Origin: CAYMDP01 sp964389375
GTDB lineage: Bacteria; Bdellovibrionota; Bdellovibrionia; Bdellovibrionales; UBA1609
Reading direction: 5' to 3'
Length of the DNA stretch: 64,000 nt
NCBI GenBank assembly: GCA_964389375.1
Contig: CAYMDP010000008.1
Location: forward strand, 1 to 64,000
Below, piece by piece: positions 1 to 8,580 of this stretch (positions are counted from its first letter, which is position 1; every line of letters starts with the position of its first letter). The notes beneath the pieces are model-generated. The model was not told where the DNA came from and searched no databases. It was given only the letters and a program-made list of their open reading frames with translations. Position numbers and translations under genes: made by a program.

Positions 1-145
1 CGCAGGATTTTAAGATCTCTCTAGAATCATCATCTTTTTGTACAAGGGCCAAAAGAACATGTTCGAGGCTGACGTATTCAAAGCGTTGATCGCGGGCGGA
101 TTCGACGGCAAAATTAAGGGAGCGTTCGAGCTTAGCATCAAGCAT
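1..145 (-). CDS. clpA: ATP-dependent Clp protease ATP-binding subunit ClpA (N-terminal fragment)
   Basis: Only the first 48 codons are in the window; the gene runs off the left edge. The reverse strand reads MLDAKLERSLNFAVESARDQ and continues with an EHVLLAL motif, which is the Clp N-domain that binds ClpS and substrates. The ATG overlaps the end of clpS by 8 bases, so the two are translationally coupled. ClpA unfolds proteins for ClpP in the cytoplasm, and the neighbouring clpS supports ClpA rather than ClpB or ClpC. Everything beyond the N-domain is unseen. Confidence 0.93.
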   Translation of the reverse strand, partial: MLDAKLERSLNFAVESARDQRFEYVSLEHVLLALVQKDDDSREILKSC

Positions 146-506
146 GGTTATCGCCCTCCTTCTCCATTGTACACTTAAGTGGGTGTTGATTGCCCTTAGA
201 AAATTCATTAACCAGATAAACTTTTGTTTCGGCCAACTCGTGAGTATAAACGCCGGCTAGACCTGAGCCTTGGTGATGGACTTCGAGCATCACCTGAGTC
301 GCTTCAGCATCTGATTTATTAAAGAACTTCTTTAAAACCAAGATCACAAAATCCATGGGTGTGAAATCATCATTAAGTAAAAGCACCTTATAGAAGCTGG
401 GCTTTGCTAATTTCGGTTTATATTGAGTAATCGTGTGGCCTGAGGTTTCTTCCTCTTCTTTAGGGGGGCGGGCCATCATAATTGGATCTGCATTAAAATG
501 AATCAT
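138..506 (-). CDS. clpS: ATP-dependent Clp protease adaptor ClpS
   Basis: Adaptor that delivers N-end-rule substrates to ClpA. The 122-residue protein has a short variable N-terminus and then the family core: KVLLLNDDFTPMDFV (N-degron pocket region), an ATQVMLEVHHQG helix and an AETKV strand. ClpS proteins are usually about 100-120 residues. An AGGAG lies 11 bases before the chosen ATG; a second in-frame Met pair at residues 10-11 is a possible alternative start. It is followed directly by clpA with an 8-base overlap. Confidence 0.96.
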   Translation of the reverse strand: MIHFNADPIMMARPPKEEEETSGHTITQYKPKLAKPSFYKVLLLNDDFTPMDFVILVLKKFFNKSDAEATQVMLEVHHQGSGLAGVYTHELAETKVYLVNEFSKGNQHPLKCTMEKEGDNHA

Positions 507-808
507 CAGTTTTTGTACTCCTAATCCTTATGATGGGATTCTTTTGAGATTTGTCAATTTTTGGACTCAGATTGAGACACAGGTGTTGGGAATTGGTTAG
601 CTGTGGCCTTAGGTCTTTCTTGAAAGCTGGCCTTTGGGTATTCTGTTTCGAGTGGGTTTGATAAAAGCTAGACCTTAGCCCTAAAGCCTTCAAGGTCCGG
701 AAGCCAAATAAATTGGTTCTCATCTTGAAGTTTCTAGGGAATGATAAAGAGGTTAAAAAAATGGTTTTTAAAATCCAAACTAAATTGGAACGTCCAAAAG
801 GGGGAACT

Positions 809-1375
809 ATGACTAAGAATACTATGAATCAACGAGGTTTCTCGTTGATTGAATTAATGATCGTGGTTGCGATCATCGGAATTTTGGCTGCGATTGCCGT
901 ACCAAACTTCCAACGTTTTCAGGCGAAGAGCCGACAAGCTGAGGCGCGTACTAACCTATCTGGTTTGTATACGGTTCAAAAAGCATTCTACAACGAGTGG
1001 CAACAGTATTTCGCGGATTTCCGTAACGTTGGATATCGTCCAGAAGGAACTCTTCGATATGAAACTGGTTTTGGTGCAGCGGGTATCGTAGCTCCAGTGA
1101 ACTATCAAGGTTTTGGTGCTGCCGCTGGTGCTGCCGCTGTGAACTTTGCAACGGATCAGACTTGGTGTTCTGCAGCTCCTGCAGCTCCGACCAACGGATG
1201 TAACGTAATCCGAGGCCCAATTGCACCGGGCGCGATTGCGGGTGCCAACGTAACGACTGCGGTGACCTTTCAAGCCTCTGCTCAAGGGGACATCGATGGA
1301 GATGCGGGCGTTGACACTTGGACGATCGATCAGGATAAAACGATCCTGAATTCTGTTGTTGATATCAGTAACTAA
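809..1375 (+). CDS. pilA: Type IV major pilin (prepilin)
   Basis: Structural subunit of type IV pili, processed by PilD prepilin peptidase. The 188-residue protein starts MTKNTMNQRG/FSLIELM; the G-F cleavage site, N-methylated Phe and Glu5 of the mature protein are all present, followed by a roughly 20-residue hydrophobic helix. A longer frame opens 96 bases upstream, but AGGGGG sits just before the ATG at 809 and this start gives a normal short leader. Residues after about 95 are Ala/Gly-rich and include a small in-frame duplication. Two cysteines in the C-terminal half may form the D-region disulphide. A strong terminator follows, so the gene looks monocistronic. Pili of this type are needed for prey entry in Bdellovibrio (family knowledge; not tested here). 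Confidence 0.95.
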   Translation: MTKNTMNQRGFSLIELMIVVAIIGILAAIAVPNFQRFQAKSRQAEARTNLSGLYTVQKAFYNEWQQYFADFRNVGYRPEGTLRYETGFGAAGIVAPVNYQGFGAAAGAAAVNFATDQTWCSAAPAAPTNGCNVIRGPIAPGAIAGANVTTAVTFQASAQGDIDGDAGVDTWTIDQDKTILNSVVDISN

Positions 1376-1417
1376 TCTGATTTTAATCTGAGCGGCGAAT
1401 ATTGCGCCGATTTCAGC

Positions 1418-1450
1418 AAAAAGACCTGCCCAAGGGCAGGTCTTTTTTTT
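1418..1450 (+). terminator. Rho-independent terminator of pilA
   Basis: A near-perfect stem AAAAAGACCTGCCC / GGGCAGGTCTTTTT with a minimal loop runs into eight T residues. It lies 43 bases after the pilA stop and only 12 bases before the next start codon. Confidence 0.93.
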
Positions 1451-1462
1451 ATACTCTGCTTA

Positions 1463-2233
1463 ATGAAGAATAAATCCCAGATTATTTTGTTACTTGTCGC
1501 AGTCATTGCATTTGCCCTAACCAGCTTCTTCCGTCCGCCCTTAGAGAAACAAAAAGAAGAAAACCGACTCTGGCCCACGCCGCCTCCTCACTTAGAGCTG
1601 TTTAGTTTTGGCTATTCCGATTTTATGGCGGATATCTTATGGCTAAGACTGATTCAAGACTTCGATACCTGCAATAAACCAAGCCAGGCCATCTACGAAA
1701 CCTTCGAAGAGCGTTTCGCGCGCTCAGAAACCAAACTGGATTCTTTAAAGGCCGAGGTTCTTAAGCGTCTTTCGGAAGCTGAGGTGAAGCCAAAAAAACT
1801 TTGTAACTATAGCTGGGCTTATTTTATGTTGAATTCGATCACTCAACTAAGCCCGCGCTATCGCATTGCTTACATCACCGGAGGAGTCACTTTAAGTGTG
1901 ATTGTCGAAGATTTTATGGGCGCAAAATTGATCTTCGATCGAGGCCTTTTAAACTTTCCAGAGGACTGGAGCCTAAGCTACCGCGCGGCTTATCACTATC
2001 TTTACGATCAACAGGATCCCCAGCGCGCAGCAGAACTCTTGATTCAGGCTGCAGATAATGGGGCCCCTTACTGGCTAAGGTCTTTGGCCTCAAGGCTGTT
2101 AACTTTAAGCGGCCAAGCCGAGGTTGCCCTGGCCGTCCTTAAAGATTATCTGAAGACCCTCGAGAATCCCTTGGCGATAAAAGATGTTGAGGCCCGAATC
2201 CGCGCCCTTGAGGACTTACTCAAAAGCCAATAA
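1463..2233 (+). CDS. Membrane-anchored TPR-like protein of unknown function
   Basis: 256 residues. Residues 5-23 form one hydrophobic segment after MKNK, then a Pro-rich stretch and a helical region with repeated Trp/Tyr/Ala spacing (for example LSYRAAYHYLYDQQDPQRAA, residues about 172-191) that resembles tetratricopeptide helices. The long body is probably periplasmic, held by the N-terminal segment. I do not recognise a named family. No clear ribosome-binding site precedes the ATG; instead a TATACT hexamer lies 7 bases upstream, which would fit a leaderless transcript. The position between pilA and dnaJ does not assign a role. Confidence 0.8.
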   Translation: MKNKSQIILLLVAVIAFALTSFFRPPLEKQKEENRLWPTPPPHLELFSFGYSDFMADILWLRLIQDFDTCNKPSQAIYETFEERFARSETKLDSLKAEVLKRLSEAEVKPKKLCNYSWAYFMLNSITQLSPRYRIAYITGGVTLSVIVEDFMGAKLIFDRGLLNFPEDWSLSYRAAYHYLYDQQDPQRAAELLIQAADNGAPYWLRSLASRLLTLSGQAEVALAVLKDYLKTLENPLAIKDVEARIRALEDLLKSQ

Positions 2234-2320
2234 TCCGACCCGAAGTCCCGGGCCTTGACACACTTCATCGAAGCCCCATATTAAGAGAGCTTTATATCTA
2301 ACTCATTTGAGGCCCAGTTC

Positions 2321-3433
2321 ATGGATAAAGATCTTTACGAGGTTTTAGGCGTTTCTCGCGACGCAGATCAAGACAGCATCAAAAAGGCCTACCGAAAACT
2401 GGCTATGCAGTTTCACCCAGATAAAAACCCCGGCAACAAAGAGGCCGAAGACAAATTTAAAGAGGCCGCAAGAGCCTATGAAGTCTTAAGCCACCAAGAA
2501 AAACGCGCTCGTTATGATCGTTTTGGAATGGCCGGAGTGGACGGGCAAAGAGGCGGCGGTGCGGGCCAAGGCTTTCATGATGTCTCGGATATTTTTAGCG
2601 CCTTTGGAGATATCTTCGGAGATTTTTTTGGCGGGGCTGCAGGTGGAGCTCGTGGCGGACGGGCCCAGCGTAACCGCCCTCGCCGAGGATCTGATCTACG
2701 CTACGGAATAGAAGTAGATCTTGAAGAAGTTTTAACGGGTAAAGAAGCCGATATCGAATTTGACGTGGACGAAAACTGTGGCACTTGTGCGGGCAGTGGG
2801 GCTGCCAAGGGGGCAAAGGCCGAGACCTGTTCTACTTGTGGGGGCTCGGGCCAAGTTGTTATGCAGCAGGGCTTTTTTTCAGTCGCCCAAGCCTGTCCGA
2901 AATGTCGAGGTCAGGGGCAAATCATTACCGATCCTTGCAAAACTTGTAAGGGCAAAGGGCGAAGCCCAGTTCATCGTAAACTTTCTGTCAATATCCCAAA
3001 AGGTGTCTCCACCGGAACTCAACTGCGCATGACGGGTGAGGGCGAGGGCGGATATTTAGGCGGGGGCCCGGGAGATCTTTATGTCGAAATCTACGTGCGT
3101 CCGCACAAAAAATTTCAGCGTCAAGATGAGCACCTAGTTGCCCCTTTAGAAATTTCTTATCTTCAAGCTTTGCTTGGGGCCCAGATCGAAGTCGAAACCC
3201 TAAGCGGAAAAACCGAAGCCGAGATCCCCAAAGGGGCTCAGGACGGGGACTTGATTAAGCTTGCGGGCCAGGGCTTGCCCTCTTTAAGATCCGCCCGCTC
3301 TGGAGACTTGGTCTTTCAGGTGCAGGTCAAATTTCCTAAAAAATTAGATAAAAAAGAAGAAGAGCTGCTTCGCCAGATTGCTGAAATTAAAGGCGAAAGT
3401 GTTAAAAAGGGCAAAGCAGGCCTATTTAAATAA
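2321..3433 (+). CDS. dnaJ: Molecular chaperone DnaJ (Hsp40)
   Basis: Co-chaperone that stimulates DnaK ATPase and delivers unfolded clients. 370 residues with the full type I layout: J domain (residues about 4-68, HPD at 32-34), Gly/Phe-rich linker (about 75-120), four CxxCxGxG-type zinc repeats (CGTCAGSG, CSTCGGSG, CPKCRGQG, CKTCKGKG; about 146-215) and the C-terminal substrate-binding barrel. The order is dnaJ then dnaK, the reverse of the common arrangement, with 111 bases between them. Confidence 0.97.
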   Translation: MDKDLYEVLGVSRDADQDSIKKAYRKLAMQFHPDKNPGNKEAEDKFKEAARAYEVLSHQEKRARYDRFGMAGVDGQRGGGAGQGFHDVSDIFSAFGDIFGDFFGGAAGGARGGRAQRNRPRRGSDLRYGIEVDLEEVLTGKEADIEFDVDENCGTCAGSGAAKGAKAETCSTCGGSGQVVMQQGFFSVAQACPKCRGQGQIITDPCKTCKGKGRSPVHRKLSVNIPKGVSTGTQLRMTGEGEGGYLGGGPGDLYVEIYVRPHKKFQRQDEHLVAPLEISYLQALLGAQIEVETLSGKTEAEIPKGAQDGDLIKLAGQGLPSLRSARSGDLVFQVQVKFPKKLDKKEEELLRQIAEIKGESVKKGKAGLFK

Positions 3434-3475
3434 AGGCCTTTGCTTTTATCCCGGGGTATTTTTTCCTCGCCCAGC

Positions 3476-3508
3476 TTGACGAGGATCAAAATGAACCCAA
3501 ATTAAAAT
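3476..3508 (+). promoter_or_regulatory. Possible promoter region of dnaK
   Basis: TTGACG at 3476-3481 is a good -35 match; downstream AT-rich hexamers AAATTA (3499, spacing 17) or TAAAAT (3503, spacing 21) could serve as -10. No CIRCE inverted repeat was seen between dnaJ and dnaK. Weak support. Confidence 0.3.
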
Positions 3509-3544
3509 TGTAAATGAATTGGATTATCAGAAGGAGAACTCATC

Positions 3545-5458
3545 ATGGGAAAAATTATTGGAATTGATTTAGGAACCACAAACTCAGTGGTGGCTGTTAT
3601 GGAAGGCGGAGAGCCCAAGGTTTTAGTCAACGAAGAGGGCGCAAGAACGACTCCTTCGGTTGTGGCCTTTACCAAAGACGGCGATCGTCTTGTTGGACAA
3701 ATCGCTAAGCGCCAGGCCGTGACGAATCCAGAAAATACAATTTACTCTGCAAAACGCTTCGTGGGTCGACGCCTTGAAGAAGTGTCAGATGAACTGACTT
3801 TGGTCCCTTACAAAGTAAAGAAAAATTCAAACAACGACTGTGTCTTTGATATCAAGGGTAAAGATGTAACCCCTGAAGAAATTTCGGCGCATATCTTATC
3901 TAAACTAAAAAAAGTAGCTGAAGATTATTTGGGCCATGAAGTCAGCGAAGCGGTCATTACCGTTCCGGCCTATTTTAACGATGCTCAAAGACAAGCCACA
4001 AAAGATGCGGGACGCATTGCAGGTCTTGATGTCAAACGAATCATCAACGAGCCAACGGCTGCGGCACTTGCTTACGGTCTTGATAAAAAGAAAGACGAAA
4101 AAATTGCGATCTACGATTTCGGGGGTGGTACTTTTGATATCTCGATCCTTGAAGTCGGAGACAATGTCGTCGAAGTGAAGGCGACCAACGGGGACACTCA
4201 CCTGGGTGGTGATAACTTTGACCAAGCGATCTTAACTTGGATGATCTCTGAGTTTAAAAAAGATCAGGGTATTGATCTTAAAAATGACAAGATGGCTCTT
4301 CAGCGCTTAAGAGAGGCCGCTGAAAAAGCAAAGATCGAGTTAAGTTCGGCTCAAGAATCAGACATCAACTTGCCATTTATTACGGCGGATGCTTCTGGTC
4401 CGAAGCACTTGAATTTAAAATTAAGTCGATCAAAATTTGATCAAATGACCGAAGATCTTGTAAAGCGCTCGCTTGAGCCTTGTAAGAAAGCTTTGGCGGA
4501 TGCGGGCCTTAAGCCCGGCGAAGTCGATGAGGTTGTTTTGGTCGGGGGTTCAACTCGAATTCCTGCGATTGCAAAAGCCGTTAAGGAATTCTTCGGTAAA
4601 GAGCCAAACCGCTCAGTCAACCCGGATGAAGTTGTGGCGATTGGTGCCGCAGTTCAGGGTGGAGTTTTGGGTGGCGAAGTTAAAGATGTTCTTTTACTTG
4701 ATGTGACTCCATTGTCCCTAGGGATCGAGACCTTGGGTGGAGTAATGACAAAATTGATTGAACGAAACACAACTATTCCAACTCGAAAAAGCCAAAGCTT
4801 TTCGACAGCTGCAGATAACCAAAGCAGTGTGGATGTTCATGTTCTTCAAGGAGAGCGTGAAATGGCCGGGGACAATAAGTCTTTAGGACGCTTTGAGCTT
4901 GTCGGTATTCCTGCGGCCCCTCGAGGAGTTCCTCAGATTGAAGTGACTTTCGATATCGATGCCAACGGAATCCTAAATGTGAATGCGAAAGATTTAGGAT
5001 CTGGAAAAGAGCAGGCGATTAAGATTACTGCGAAGTCTGGTCTTAATGAAGACGAGATCAAGCGCATGGTCGATGATGCCGAGTCTCATGCTGAAGAAGA
5101 TAAACAAAAGCGAGAGATGGTCACTAAGAAGAACGAGCTCGACAATTTGGTTTATCAAACTGAAAAAGTCTTGCGCGATAACAAAGCCGATATCGATGAA
5201 GCTGATGCGAAGTCAGCCCAAGAAGCAGTGGATAAAGCTAGAGCGGTCTTAGCTCAGGCAAGCCCAGCTTTGGCTGAAGTTAAAGAAGTTCTAGAGAAGT
5301 TGACCGCTGCCAGCCATGCCGTCAGTACGAAGCTTTACGAAAAGCAAAAGACCAAAACGAGTGATGCCGGCGGGGCTGGGGCTTCAGATGGTGAGGCTCA
5401 GGCAAAGTCAAAAGACGGCGAAGATGTCATCGACGCCGATTATAAGGACGTAAATTAA
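3545..5458 (+). CDS. dnaK: Molecular chaperone DnaK (Hsp70)
   Basis: ATP-driven chaperone of the cytoplasm. 637 residues, the usual length. The N-terminal nucleotide domain shows IGIDLGTTNSVVAVMEGG, the phosphate-binding IYDFGGGTFDISILEV and VVLVGGSTRIPAI; the substrate domain begins around residue 390 (DVTPLSLGIETLGG), and the protein ends with the conserved acidic tail (VIDADYKDVN). AAGGAG lies 8 bases before the ATG. A strong terminator follows. No grpE is nearby. Confidence 0.98.
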   Translation: MGKIIGIDLGTTNSVVAVMEGGEPKVLVNEEGARTTPSVVAFTKDGDRLVGQIAKRQAVTNPENTIYSAKRFVGRRLEEVSDELTLVPYKVKKNSNNDCVFDIKGKDVTPEEISAHILSKLKKVAEDYLGHEVSEAVITVPAYFNDAQRQATKDAGRIAGLDVKRIINEPTAAALAYGLDKKKDEKIAIYDFGGGTFDISILEVGDNVVEVKATNGDTHLGGDNFDQAILTWMISEFKKDQGIDLKNDKMALQRLREAAEKAKIELSSAQESDINLPFITADASGPKHLNLKLSRSKFDQMTEDLVKRSLEPCKKALADAGLKPGEVDEVVLVGGSTRIPAIAKAVKEFFGKEPNRSVNPDEVVAIGAAVQGGVLGGEVKDVLLLDVTPLSLGIETLGGVMTKLIERNTTIPTRKSQSFSTAADNQSSVDVHVLQGEREMAGDNKSLGRFELVGIPAAPRGVPQIEVTFDIDANGILNVNAKDLGSGKEQAIKITAKSGLNEDEIKRMVDDAESHAEEDKQKREMVTKKNELDNLVYQTEKVLRDNKADIDEADAKSAQEAVDKARAVLAQASPALAEVKEVLEKLTAASHAVSTKLYEKQKTKTSDAGGAGASDGEAQAKSKDGEDVIDADYKDVN

Positions 5459-5479
5459 AATTAGAAAGACATGCTATGC

Positions 5480-5512
5480 AAAAAAAGGCATCAGGATCTG
5501 ATGCCTTTTTTA
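5480..5512. terminator. Bidirectional terminator between dnaK and the convergent gene
   Basis: Stem AAAAAAGGCATCAG / TGATGCCTTTTTT with a four-base loop. The A tract on one side and T tract on the other let it work for dnaK (+) and for the minus-strand gene ending at 5517. Confidence 0.9.
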
Positions 5513-5516
5513 TTTG

Positions 5517-6152
5517 TTAACGAAAGGAGATCCCTTCTTCATCGATATTCATCGCGGCGAAGAGGCTAAAGTAGGTGTAAGACTTGGCAAGATCAAATCC
5601 GAGCTCGCCTCCAAAATAAAGTTTTTCAAATTGTCTTGGTTTGTATTCAGTTCCCACTGCAAGTTGCAGGGGCAATGTTGTATCTCCGTCGATGGACTGA
5701 ATTCCAAATGGAAGAGACGCGTAGGGTGTAATGACTCCTGCTTCAAGCTCAAATTTTTTGCTCACTAAGGGGTGAAGGCGAATGCTTAGGATGTCCAAGC
5801 TTCCGTCCGCGGCATAAAGAACTCCAGCCAAAACACCAATCGCGGGTTGGTTATCAAGATCCGGAATCGGAATCCACTTTACGAAACCTCCAGCGTGAAA
5901 ATCCGTTTCCCCAAAACCGAGCAATGCTCTGTAGCCGGTTTCGTCATCGATTGCGCCGTCAAAGCGGCCGACAAAATTAACTCCGTTATTGGGATCAGTT
6001 ATAAACTGGGTTTCTACGGTTGCACGATAGGTGTCGGTCGGAAGAAGCTCTCCGGTATCAATGGTCGAATAATAGGCGAGGGCCTTTGTCGAAAAGAGGA
6101 CCAAGATCACAGATGTGATTAAAAAAGTGAAGACAAGACGGATTTTAAGCAT
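5517..6152 (-). CDS. Exported beta-strand-rich protein, possibly outer-membrane barrel
   Basis: 211 residues from the ATG at 6152, which has AGGAGG four bases upstream; the longer frame to 6269 has no such site. MLKIRLVFTFLITSVILVLFSTKALAYY is a clear signal peptide ending at ALA. The mature part alternates polar and hydrophobic residues (TYRATVETQFI, AGGFVKWIPIP, KLYFGGELGFDL, TYFSLFAAMNI) as outer-membrane strands do, and ends near an aromatic-like terminal FR. No named family recognised. It is divergent from the glycosyltransferase at 6238. Confidence 0.75.
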   Translation of the reverse strand: MLKIRLVFTFLITSVILVLFSTKALAYYSTIDTGELLPTDTYRATVETQFITDPNNGVNFVGRFDGAIDDETGYRALLGFGETDFHAGGFVKWIPIPDLDNQPAIGVLAGVLYAADGSLDILSIRLHPLVSKKFELEAGVITPYASLPFGIQSIDGDTTLPLQLAVGTEYKPRQFEKLYFGGELGFDLAKSYTYFSLFAAMNIDEEGISFR

Positions 6153-6237
6153 GAGGCCTCCTGAAAATTGAGAGCTCAGATAGTATTTCGAAGCCGCCAC
6201 GTTTGACAAGTGGGGAAAGCCCTGAAAATCTAGCGCC

Positions 6238-6993
6238 ATGAGAAAAACACCGATCTCGCTTGTGATCATTACTAAAAATGAAGAGGCCCGGATTGCCTTT
6301 TGTATTCGATCTGTGGATTTTGCAGACGATATCCTGGTTTTAGACAGTGAGAGTCAAGATCGGACCCGGGAAATTGCGACTCAAATGGGCGCCCGAGTTT
6401 TTAACGAGGCCTTTAGAGGCTTTCGTGACCAAAAACAAAGAGCGGCAGATCTTGCGAAGCATGACTGGGTCTTATCCTTGGACGCTGATGAAGCCCTGTC
6501 TCCTCAGTTGGCTGAAGAAATTAAAAATTTAGATTTGTCTAATGCAGAGGCTTCAGCTTTCGCAATCCCACGGATGTCTTATCATTTAGGCCGTTGGATT
6601 AAGGCAGGCGGCTGGTATCCGGACCGTCAGATTCGTTTATTTAATCGAAAAACTAGCCGCTGGGAAAAAGGCGCTGTCCACGAAAAGATTTCTTCGCCAA
6701 ATATTGTCCGATTAAAGTCTCCAATCCTTCATTGGGTCTTTGAGGACCTTAGTGATCAGGTGCAAACCAATAACAAGTATTCAAGCCTTGGGGCCGAAGA
6801 TCTTCGCACTCGCGGAAAAAATTTCTCTTTGTTTATGTTGCTGACCAAGCCCATTTCTAAATTTGTCGAATGCTATATTCTTAAACGCGGATTCATCGAT
6901 GGAATGCCAGGATTCATTATCGCGGTCAGTGCCGCTTATTCGATGTTTTTAAAATTCGCCAAGCTTTGGGAACTCGAAAAACTAAAAAAATAA
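6238..6993 (+). CDS. Family 2 glycosyltransferase (WaaE/KdtX-like)
   Basis: 251 residues with a GT-A fold: ISLVIITKNEEARI at the N-terminus, VLSLDADEAL (DxD metal motif) near residue 80-86, and the WYPDRQIRLFNR...W.KGAVHEK region typical of the WaaE/KdtX group that adds sugars to lipopolysaccharide inner core. A hydrophobic C-terminal stretch (about 215-240) may associate with the membrane. The exact acceptor and sugar are not deducible. It is followed by the repeat-containing intergenic region at 7000. Confidence 0.88.
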   Translation: MRKTPISLVIITKNEEARIAFCIRSVDFADDILVLDSESQDRTREIATQMGARVFNEAFRGFRDQKQRAADLAKHDWVLSLDADEALSPQLAEEIKNLDLSNAEASAFAIPRMSYHLGRWIKAGGWYPDRQIRLFNRKTSRWEKGAVHEKISSPNIVRLKSPILHWVFEDLSDQVQTNNKYSSLGAEDLRTRGKNFSLFMLLTKPISKFVECYILKRGFIDGMPGFIIAVSAAYSMFLKFAKLWELEKLKK

Positions 6994-7020
6994 TCCCGAC
7001 GAGCCGCCCGCACCCCCTCC

Positions 7021-7081
7021 AAAAGGTACGCCGATACTTTCTGCGACCGTGTGAGTTGCAAAAAGTATCGGCGTACCTTTT
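7021..7081. repeat. Inverted repeat with perfect 20-bp arms (REP-like)
   Basis: Arms AAAAGGTACGCCGATACTTT (7021-7040) and its exact complement (7062-7081) flank a 21-base loop; the similarity continues imperfectly into the loop (CTGCGACC against TTGCAACT). It fills the space between the GT2 gene and the FecR-domain gene, together with the palindrome at 7095. Confidence 0.9.
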
Positions 7082-7094
7082 GGTTGCGTAGTCC

Positions 7095-7110
7095 ACTCCG
7101 GCGCCGGAGT
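7095..7110. repeat. 16-bp perfect palindrome
   Basis: ACTCCGGCGCCGGAGT. A sister palindrome, ACTCCGACGTCGGAGT, occurs at 10359, differing by one complementary base pair. Each lies within 90 bases of an AAAAGGT-type inverted repeat, so the two kinds seem to travel together. Confidence 0.88.
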
Positions 7111-7293
7111 TGGCTTGTCTCACATTGATACGCGTGAAAATCCCCGGACTTTTGTCGCATTCAGTCTTGTCTCGGGTCGGGACCTTGGTGAATCAAATCA
7201 ACTCAAAATTAAAAATTTCTCAAGAAGCAAGGAGGGATAGGGTAGAATTACTACTTGTAGCAACGTGTATTTTAATTCAAAGGTGGCGCGTTT

Positions 7294-8556
7294 ATGGTGA
7301 CCCTACTTCGCTTGGCCGGACTAGTATCTTTACTGTATTTTTCACCACTTCATTTCGATCTTGCGCTGGCCTCTACCGAAGTTTCTTGCGAATGCCCTAA
7401 GCTGGATTGCGATACCTGCCATGATGAACAAGGGGTCACTTTTTATTCCGAACGTTGTGGGCCTGGAGGAGCAAGAGTGAGATCTTGTGCGCGACCGACT
7501 TGCGCTCCCAAAGATCCAGCTCCAAGTACTTGTGCAAAAGTTGAAGCCAATTCACAAAGCCCAACTCGAGCAGAGGCTCCAGAGGGTGAGAGGCCAAAAG
7601 CGCCACTTAGACTTCCTGCAAGCGCCCAAGTCGAAGAGCGCGGAAAGTTAGTAGGTGCTTTAAAAGTTGTTCGTGGTTCGGTCTCTCTTCAAAGTCCTGA
7701 CGGAAAAATTGCAAAGGCTCTGGTTGGTACACCTGTTTATGAAAAGGACACTCTCGAAACCAAGGGCGAGGCTCAGGCTCAAGTCGATTTTAAAGACGGA
7801 AACCAAATTGTTTTGCAATCTGATTCAAAACTTAAAGTTGATGAATACGAAGCGGACAGCAAAAAAGATAAACGAGCCGTGCTTGATTTAATTCACGGGA
7901 AGGTCCGAAATAAAGTTCAGCAAAAATACGAGGGCGCAAAAAGTTCTTACCAGGTAAAAACTCGCTCGGCTGTGGCAGGAGTTCGAGGAACAGATTTTCT
8001 TGTGTCTTATTCCCTTGATCCAAGCACAAATAAAGTCGAGTCCAAAGTCGAAACTTTATCTGGTCACGTTTTGCTTGCAAGTCTTGATGATCGCCACAAG
8101 GTCGATCTTTTCGAGGGGCAGGGTGCAAGCTTTGTCATGTCCATTCCAGATTCAAAATCGGTGTTTACATCAGAAGAACTGGGGGAGTTTGCAAAAGAAG
8201 GCTTTATGACCCCGGTCTTTAAAATGTCAGAAAAAGAAATTGAAGCTTTAGAAAAAAGCACACTTCTAGCGCGCGCAAATCGATCGAAGGCAAGATCTGT
8301 GGCCACTCAATCCAGCGCAGAAAAATCGAGCTCTAAGATTTGTAAAGAACCTGCGGGGGCCTTTAATCAATGTTTGTGGACTTGTTTAAATAATCCTAAG
8401 GGCGAAAAGAATTGTAGGACCGATCTGCCTCAAGTCAGCTGCCATAGAAAGCGCTGTAATGCAGACGGAAAGTGGAGCGATGAATTTAGGCTACCTGCAA
8501 GCTTCGCCGAAAGCTGCCCAGGCCAAGGCCAAAAAATCGCGCCTTGCGATTACTAG
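7294..8556 (+). CDS. Exported FecR-domain protein with Cys-rich ends
   Basis: 420 residues; start chosen because AAGGTGG precedes the ATG. Signal peptide about 1-27. Residues about 29-70 carry ten cysteines (CECPKLDCDTCHDEQ and onward), then a Pro/Ala linker, a FecR-type domain (about 120-260: ALKVVRGSVSLQS, DTLETKGEAQAQVDFKDG, YQVKTRSAVAGVRGTDFLV), and a second Cys-rich tail after about 345. FecR domains elsewhere transmit iron-siderophore signals or occur in periplasmic and cell-wall proteins; no fecI-type sigma factor or TonB receptor is adjacent, so an iron role is not supported. Probably periplasmic or cell-surface. Confidence 0.85.
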   Translation: MVTLLRLAGLVSLLYFSPLHFDLALASTEVSCECPKLDCDTCHDEQGVTFYSERCGPGGARVRSCARPTCAPKDPAPSTCAKVEANSQSPTRAEAPEGERPKAPLRLPASAQVEERGKLVGALKVVRGSVSLQSPDGKIAKALVGTPVYEKDTLETKGEAQAQVDFKDGNQIVLQSDSKLKVDEYEADSKKDKRAVLDLIHGKVRNKVQQKYEGAKSSYQVKTRSAVAGVRGTDFLVSYSLDPSTNKVESKVETLSGHVLLASLDDRHKVDLFEGQGASFVMSIPDSKSVFTSEELGEFAKEGFMTPVFKMSEKEIEALEKSTLLARANRSKARSVATQSSAEKSSSKICKEPAGAFNQCLWTCLNNPKGEKNCRTDLPQVSCHRKRCNADGKWSDEFRLPASFAESCPGQGQKIAPCDY

Positions 8557-8580
8557 GCTGTATTCGATTGAATTCACGCA

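Noticed and set aside
713..808. Upstream extension of the pilin
   Set aside because: Gives a 33-residue longer leader with no ribosome-binding site; the ATG at 809 has a strong one.
541..808. Sigma-54 promoter for pilA
   Set aside because: No TGGC-N8-TTGC element found upstream.
951..1285. Antisense frames within pilA
   Set aside because: Shadow frames over a well-supported gene, with no start signal or family.
3434..3544. CIRCE-type HrcA operator before dnaK
   Set aside because: Looked for TTAGCACTC/GAGTGCTAA pairing; none present.
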